From Streptomyces sp. TS71-3 (GTDB lineage: Bacteria; Actinomycetota; Actinomycetes; Streptomycetales; Streptomycetaceae): a stretch of DNA of 64,000 nt. The stretch lies in contig NZ_BNEL01000003.1 of assembly GCF_018327685.1 (NCBI RefSeq), positions 1,426,001 through 1,490,000 on the forward strand. Reading direction: 5' to 3'. The position numbers and the translations under genes were made by a program. Numbering within the stretch: position 1 is the stretch's first letter; the number at the start of each line of letters is the position of its first letter. Below, one piece after another: positions 62,875 to 64,000 of the stretch. The notes beneath the pieces were generated by a model. It was not told the DNA's origin and ran no database searches. It saw nothing but the letters and a program-made list of their open reading frames with translations.

Positions 62875-64000
62875 ATGACCGCACCCGTCGTTCGCCACGC
62901 GGCATCCGGCAGTGCCGGCCGCGCCCCTGCCGCGCCTGCCGTCGTCCCGGCCGCCCGGCGTCCCTCCGAGACCCTGCGGCCGATGCTCACCGAGCTGAGG
63001 CTCGCCGCCTTCGCGGGGCACCGGAAGACCGCCGTACGGCTGTCTCCGGTGACGCTGCTCGCGGGGCCCAGCGGCAGCGGGAAGTCCACCGTGCTGCGGG
63101 CCGTGGGGGCGCTCGCGGGGCTCGGCGGGGGCGCCCCGCTCGCGGAGGCGTTCCCCGACGCGGCGGCCTGCGTGCCGGAGCGGGCCTGGACCGGGCCCGG
63201 CCCGCGGGGCTTCCGGATCGGCTGCACCGCGGAAGGCCCGGCGGGCTCCGTCCGGCTCGACCTCGCCGTCCAGGCGGAACCCGTCCTCCGCATCGTCGGC
63301 GAACGCCTCACGGCCGACGGCGTGACGCTGCTCCGCACGGGGCTGAGCGCCCCGTCGCGCAGCGTGCTCGCGGCCGCCTGGCACACCGGCGGGCCCGCGC
63401 CGGTGACCTGCGACCCGTTCCCGGACGACCGGCTGGGCACCCCGCTGCTGCCGCTGCGGGTGGCCGGGCGCACCGCGGCGCAGCGGCAGGTGCTCGCGGC
63501 CGCGGAGCAACTGGTGGTCGCCCTGCGCTCGGTCTTCGCCTGCGACCCCGGCCCGGAGCGGATGCGCGCACCCTCCCCGCCGGCCGGTGGCCGGCTGCTG
63601 AGCGACTGCGGCAACCTCGCCGAGGTGCTGGGCCGCACCCGCAGGGAGTGCGGACGCCGGCACGCCCGGCTGGTCGCGGCCGTCCGTGCGGGCTGCGCCG
63701 GGCCGGTGCACGACCTGCTCGCCCGGCGGCTCGACGACGGCACCGTCCGCGCCGAGCTGGTACGTGACGGCGGCGTCGCCACTCCGCTGGAGCGCCTCGC
63801 CGACGGCGAGCTCCGCTATGTCGCCCTCGCCCTGGTGCTGCTCACCGGGCCGGGTGTCCTCGCGGTGGACCCCGCCGCCGAGGTGCCCGACGCCTACCAG
63901 ACCCTCACCGTCCTCGCCGACGGCCTCGACCGGTGCCTCGACGAGACCCAGACCCGTGAACTCGCGCGCCTCGCCGACGAGATGTGCGCACGCGGCCACA
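62875..64000 (+). CDS. AAA ATPase, partial (3' end beyond window)
   Basis: At least 375 residues, open to the window end. LTELRLAAFAGHRKTAVRLS leads to Walker A LLAGPSGSGKSTVLRAVGAL, as in OLD/AAA_21-type ATPases. Late in the visible part LADGELRYVALALVLLTGPG corresponds to the signature helix, and the following GVLAVDPAAEV is a weak Walker B, with no DE pair. Whether this ATPase is active is unclear. No partner gene is visible before the edge. Confidence 0.75.
   Translation, partial: MTAPVVRHAASGSAGRAPAAPAVVPAARRPSETLRPMLTELRLAAFAGHRKTAVRLSPVTLLAGPSGSGKSTVLRAVGALAGLGGGAPLAEAFPDAAACVPERAWTGPGPRGFRIGCTAEGPAGSVRLDLAVQAEPVLRIVGERLTADGVTLLRTGLSAPSRSVLAAAWHTGGPAPVTCDPFPDDRLGTPLLPLRVAGRTAAQRQVLAAAEQLVVALRSVFACDPGPERMRAPSPPAGGRLLSDCGNLAEVLGRTRRECGRRHARLVAAVRAGCAGPVHDLLARRLDDGTVRAELVRDGGVATPLERLADGELRYVALALVLLTGPGVLAVDPAAEVPDAYQTLTVLADGLDRCLDETQTRELARLADEMCARGH

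Overview
The window is high-GC actinomycete DNA and almost certainly comes from a Streptomyces. The clues are GC-rich third codon positions, rare TTA codons, a mycothiol-reductase-type DsbA protein, PAS/GAF/SpoIIE phosphatases, cysteine-free ribosomal proteins behind a Zur-like box, and EfeO/EfeB. Both ends cut through a gene.

Left part (1-13.4 kb). A three-gene block on the minus strand matches the plasmid-defence system Wadjet in its DUF2397/DUF2398/SMC-like form: jetA, jetB and most of jetC. The expected nuclease gene jetD would lie beyond base 1. Beside it are two toxin-antitoxin pairs, RHH/PIN and RHH/Doc, both apparently leaderless. Then come a wrecked WYL-type regulator, a TetR gene with a drug exporter broken by a one-base frameshift, and a short-chain dehydrogenase with its own TetR gene, where near-identical operators sit in front of both genes.

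Centre (13.4-39.6 kb). After a SpoIIE phosphatase lies a biosynthetic cluster of about 22 kb. Its core, on the minus strand, is a single-module NRPS of the indigoidine-synthetase type (A-Ox-PCP-TE) with a PptA-like tautomerase in frame at its C-terminus. This is translationally coupled to a pseudouridine-5'-phosphate-glycosidase homologue (the C-nucleoside-forming family) and to a PRPP synthetase. Nearby are a flavodoxin, a UPRTase, a TrpF-like barrel without its catalytic Cys, a DJ-1 protein, an alpha/beta hydrolase, a HemK-like methyltransferase, a haem-oxygenase-fold oxidase, an aminotransferase, a large FAD protein, a cupin, a TSUP transporter and an O-methyltransferase. Two exporters, a MarR regulator and a DsbA-like protein are at the left. 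The gene set points to a C-nucleoside antibiotic made from cyclised glutamine plus ribose 5-phosphate, in the showdomycin, minimycin/oxazinomycin and indigoidine group. Which product is made is not decided by the sequence. TTA codons lie near the start of the NRPS and both exporters, suggesting bldA control.

The cluster is bracketed by a diverged inverted duplication, 15.6-16.6 kb against 37.8-39.6 kb. Each copy carries a conserved non-coding leader, a 24-codon ORF (MGEVHL...INPGD...) with a TTA at codon 6, a decayed ORF, and the alpha/beta hydrolase. The hydrolase is intact on the right; on the left only its C-terminus remains. This is the least explained structure in the window.

Right part (40.5-64 kb). 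These are more ordinary chromosomal genes: an ECF sigma factor with a membrane partner and a secreted paralogue of that partner's outer domain; an MFS protein; an ABM monooxygenase; a COG4280 membrane protein; Zur-type L31/L33; a PAS-GAF-SpoIIE phosphatase; a polar amino-acid ABC transporter; DUF4395 plus thioredoxin; EfeO/EfeB; a secreted phosphoesterase; a MauE/Tat/Cys-rich three-gene group; a glycerol-type aquaporin; a SepF homologue; and the start of an AAA ATPase gene. No tRNA, rRNA, CRISPR array or intact insertion sequence was seen.
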